Of a stretch of DNA of 64,000 nt, positions 60,504-64,000 are shown one piece after another. The notes below the pieces were generated by a model, which saw nothing but the letters and a program-made list of their open reading frames with translations, made no database searches and was not told where the DNA came from. Source of the DNA: Salvia splendens (lineage: Eukaryota; Streptophyta; Magnoliopsida; Lamiales; Lamiaceae); the NCBI RefSeq assembly GCF_004379255.2, contig NC_056038.1:31050061-31114060 (forward strand), read 5' to 3'. Position numbers and translations under genes: made by a program. Positions within the stretch are counted from its first letter, which is position 1. Each line of letters opens with the position of its first letter.

Positions 60504-62722
60504 CTACTTATACGACGACGGAGTGTACTTAGCCGGTTCAATCCCCTTGTTCTTCCTCGAAGATAGTCTCTTGTACACTTTGCTCACGAGCTTCCCAACC
60601 CCGCTGCGTGATGAACCCTCCGCAGCTGGACGAGGTTGGCCATGGATGCTATGAACAACGTCTTCTTCCTCATGTGCCTCGACAATGTTGTCATCTTCTT
60701 CTTCATCATCGTCTTCTTCTTCAGCTTGTACAGGAGGCATGACCTGATAATTCTGGAAGAATGAATCGACCGACGCTCGGGCCCCACTCCATTGCGACAT
60801 GTCTTGGCTTTGTGAATATGGGCGACGATTCCAATCGGGCTCAGGCTGGCTTGGAGAATGCAGTGGACGGTCCCACTGCGACTGAGACTCATGCGTCGGG
60901 TGTGAATACCACTGGGGTGGGTCATGCTCTTGATACTGCGCCTCTGGTGCTACATAATCGGGAGGCGCCTGAGACATCCTAAACTGCTTTGTGTAGCCGT
61001 GTCCCCCAGTCCGAACACCACGCGCTCCACGACGCCGTGGAACTACTTCTTCTTGGTACGGCATGACCACATCCTGATGTTGAGAAGCGGGGTACTCCAT
61101 GACATCACCGTTGTTCGTATCTTCGAGGGTAGTCCTAACAATTTCTCGAATCTGGCGCACTCGGGGGTCCATTTCGTCTTCCGTAGTTAAATGAAAAACC
61201 CTCTGAAAAGCCTCAACCTAGACAAAAAATGATACCAATATCAATAAGAAACAATCTATATCACATGAAAGCATATAGTTTAATATAACAAACTTACAAA
61301 TAGTCGCATCGAAGCAGCCGACTCATTCATCCCAGCAGTGGCCCGTGCCCCAGGCCGAGTCATGTACGTCACTGTAATTCTGTTATACCACGCCATATAA
61401 CCCGGGCTCATGGGAATATCCAAAGACATTGGTGCGGCGTATTCGGCAGCTTGGAACCTTTCGTACCTCATGTCCCACTCCCCAATGTAGAACTGATGCG
61501 TGGTTGCCCAGTTGTTGCCCTTCTTACCACGCCGATCATTTTTGCCTAAATGATCGGCGTTCCTTAGAATCCTGTCTACATGCTGCGGTATATCCTGGTA
61601 CCGATTGAACTGTCGTCGCACTCGTCCAGGCTCATGGGCCTCGACATAGGCCCAACATACCAAGTAGGTCTCGCACAGAGAGCATCCAGTCACATCATTG
61701 CAGTAGTCAGGCAGTATGCAATGTGCGTATGGCGTCCAGATAAACTACAAAACAGCAATGCAAATGCCACTGAATAATTCCGTAATAAGTTCATAAATGA
61801 AGTCTAAACCGAAATAATACTCACCTGGCCAGGTCTAATCAGAGATATTTGGTCACGATAATGCTCAACCGAATGTCTAGGAGCATTTCCTTTCTGCGTT
61901 GTTCCTTTCCACCTGTACATATATTTGATGTAAGCAAATAATCCAATATAAATTAATAAATAAATATTTAGACATATACCTGGCGCCACATGGTGTATAT
62001 GGCTCGCACAGATAATGATAAAGGTAGGCCAATGCCGCACTTCCCCAACTAATATTCTTCACCTCTTCTGGATCCCCAAGCCCATTCAACCACATAAATG
62101 GCACCTTACACCCCGTGGTGTCCGGTAGAATGAGACCTCCTAATAAAATTAGGGCATGGATACGTGCCCTTTGGATGTATACGTACATAGGTAGGTCATC
62201 ACCCAGAGGCATCCTTGTCTGGTTGATCAGTGCGGTCATCAGCAAACCGCCTTGCTTTGTCTCTGTGGAAGTATCTGGTATCCATCCCAACAGATCGCGG
62301 CACTTGCTGGTCCAGTCTGAAAAGTTGTCATGATAGTCACGCCCTGTGAAAACGCGACCATCCGCCCTCAAGCCCCAAATGGCTTGCACATCTTCCAAGG
62401 TGATCGTCGCCTCACCGATCGGTAGATGGAAAGTGTGCGTCTCCGGTCTCCAACGCTCAATCAACGCCGTGATCAGCTCGTTGTCCACCTTCATGGGCTT
62501 CCCACAATCGATCACGCCTTTGAAACCAAAGACGTCAAGCCAATATCTAACATTCTCGTGAATTTCGACGTCCCAAGTCTTGCTTTCTGTCCTTCGGACT
62601 TTAAATACTTGGGTTGTGCCCTCTTTCATGAGTTTATGTGAAATGTGATGTTTCTGTAAATTTAGCAAGGACGGGTCTTCTGGTCCATATAATAATTGCT
62701 CACTAGAACTTGAAGTCTCCAT
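60504..62722 (-). CDS. plant mobile domain (PMD/MAIN-like) protein carried by element 2
   Basis: Four exons (62722-61980, 61912-61825, 61744-61298, 61217-60504) join in frame with GT-AG introns to 663 residues. The PMD core is clear: LITALIERWRPETHTFHLPI, GEATITLEDVQAIWGLRADG, YIQRARIHALILLGG, SWGSAALAYLYHYLCEP, then FIWTPYAHCILPDYC and RRGKKGNNW. The C-terminal exon is disordered, with a glutamine/serine/proline-rich part, an acidic stretch (EEEDDDEEEDD) and a basic end (KLVSKVYKRLSSRKNKG). Exon layout matches the PMD gene of element 1, with an 88-nt second exon in both and the same phases. The start codon at 62722 gives METSSSSEQLLYGPEDPSLL, comparable to the other copy. Upstream, 62723-63278 is probably leader and intron, reaching the right terminal repeat. 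No stop or frame break was seen. Confidence 0.88.
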
Positions 62723-63296
62723 CTAATCTAAGTACAAATTCACGAAACAACAATTACAAATTACAACACAAATTACATATCCATTCAAATTCATCTTCAA
62801 AATAACAACAAATCATAAATCAAATGATTGATTCACTCCAATTCAACACCATTCATGCTTTATAAGGCCTAATTTACATATAGCTACTAAATTAGAAGGT
62901 TAAATTAAAATATGCAATTCAACCTATACTTTATTCTTCAATATCAACCAAAATCACAACACCAAGCATCTCTAATATATGAATAACTATACAATAGAAT
63001 GAATTTAGCCACTAAAATCCATTACAATTAACTAAACACCAAAAAATCGGACAAAATTGAGTAATTTGTTATAAACCCTAATTTACAAAAATTAGGGGAA
63101 ATCTAAACAAACTATGCAAATTAACAACAAATAAGGAAGGAATGTTGAAGGATTGAATGAAACTTACCGGAAAACGAGAGGAAATCGTCGGATTCGCCAA
63201 GAAATCGCCAAGGAATCGCCGGAAGTCGCCTATCAGAATTCTCTCTCGCGTGTATTCTGCCTTCTGCCTCTCGCGGAACTGATTTAATTCGAAATA

Positions 63297-63537
63297 GAGA
63301 CGCATGAGCCTCATGCGTCTCTACCTAAGACGCATGACGCTCATGCGTCGTCTATTATATTTTAAAAAACAACAGACGCATGAGAGAGATGCGTCTATAC
63401 CTAAGACGCATGACCTTCATGCGTCGTTAAAAAAAACGAAAAAAAAATAGAGACGCATGACCCTCATGCGTCTCTATGAAAGACGCATGATCGTCATGCG
63501 TCTCATTAAAAAGAGACGCATGAGGGTCATGCGTCTC
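63297..63537. repeat. right array of seven inverted units, element 2
   Basis: This is the mirror image of the left array, with the same order of cores read inward. One unit differs by a single base (CTCTCTC against CTCCCTC in the inward orientation). It ends 81 bp before the element boundary. Confidence 0.93.
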
Positions 63538-63628
63538 TCCCAAATCCGGAACAAAAAAAAACGCTAGAACAAACGAGGAATCTAAGTTCTATTTTAGAAC
63601 AAAAATAGAAAAAACCCAAATAAAGTGT

Positions 63629-64000
63629 GACCCACTAGTCACGAACTGGCCAGCTTCCACATATTCCATATCTAGGACACCCGATCTTTACTTTGAGATC
63701 CTACGGAAACAAGCTATGAACTACAACTTTTTTCTCACTTTGCACGTTTTGAATCATTCATCAGTCATTACTATGTGCATCATTCGCTTAGCATTTGCAA
63801 CAGAATAAAGTGGTTTTTTCAAAATAGTAGTAGAACATTATAAAGGATTCAACGGTTCAAACAGTTCCATTCATATAGCTTCAGCATGCCAAAACCTAAA
63901 CTATGCAGATGTAAAACCAAATCGACGAATACTCTCCCTTTCTATACCAGACACCAGCTAACGATCATTCCCCTAACTCGAGACCTTCTAAAATAGAGAG
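63629..64000. other. flank of element 2, probably SF3B2-like intron
   Basis: No exon was recognised on the minus strand up to the window end. The N-terminal part of the SF3B2-like gene should lie further to the right if it exists. Confidence 0.4.

Larger units (their letters stand above)
59603..63618. mobile_element. PMD-carrying Mutator-like element 2 (4016 bp), young
   Basis: A 10-bp direct duplication AAATAAAGTG (59593-59602 and 63619-63628) flanks terminal inverted repeats of about 340 bp (59603-59941 and 63279-63618). I count two mismatches between them (near 59627 and 59833), so the insertion is recent. The element begins GGGTTTTTTC and ends with its complement. It holds one PMD gene (-), read inward from the right end, and no transposase, so it depends on another element for movement. 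It lies in an intron of the SF3B2-like gene, in the same orientation for its gene. Between 59939 and 60010 the phrase 'aggagcttgagacaaaga' occurs twice. Confidence 0.93.

Noticed and set aside
60504..61190. Plus-strand frames opposite the last PMD exon of element 2
   Set aside because: They are antisense shadows of the C-terminal exon, which has clear splice sites and family similarity on the minus strand.

Overview
This is nuclear DNA from a flowering plant, probably a eudicot. It is AT-rich, the genes have many introns, and Stowaway, hAT, Mutator and PIF/Harbinger elements crowd the spaces between genes. The conserved genes (a CIP7-like COP1-interacting protein, an At4g04980-like protein, MOR1/GEM1, a Dof factor, SF3B2) are all recognisable plant families. 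I cannot fix the species. A Lamiales plant is only a guess from sequence style.

Layout. 1-1262 is repeat-rich upstream DNA. A CIP7/COP1-interacting-protein-related gene (+) lies at 1263-5173. A proline-rich At4g04980-like gene (+) lies at about 6660-9403. A 6.3-kb Mutator-like element (10900-17207) has a perfect 9-bp target duplication, an intact four-exon plant-mobile-domain (PMD) gene and a truncated MULE transposase in convergent orientation. Two small non-autonomous elements follow (17678-18411 and 18586-18836). The very long MOR1/XMAP215 gene (+, 20139-39576, 54 exons by my reading) carries a 1.8-kb hAT insertion in one intron and two MITEs in others. A single-exon Dof zinc-finger gene (-, 40685-41407) converges on it. 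From 41.4 to 54.6 kb the window is gene-poor, with MITEs, a FAR1-fragment element, a copia gag relic, a CA/TG foldback and a GC-rich Harbinger MITE. The 3' part of an SF3B2-like splicing-factor gene (-, 54675-59315) appears broken. Its upstream intron holds a second, young Mutator-like element (59603-63618) that carries an intact PMD gene and no transposase.

Most interesting result. The two PMD-carrying elements have different sequences but the same architecture. Each has about 80 bp of terminal sequence, then a subterminal array of seven short inverted units per end. Every unit has 6-bp arms around a 7-bp variable core. The arms are ACGCCA/TGGCGT in element 1 and ACGCAT/ATGCGT in element 2, so both share ACGC...GCGT. 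Each element has a PMD gene read inward from one end, with the same four-exon structure and an 88-nt second exon in both. Element 1 has a third such array between its two genes. Element 2 also holds an 88-bp perfect, spacer-free palindrome centred on a related ACGCCC/GGGCGT core. The arrays look like multimeric recognition sites that have been kept while the cores and families diverged. What binds them is unknown.
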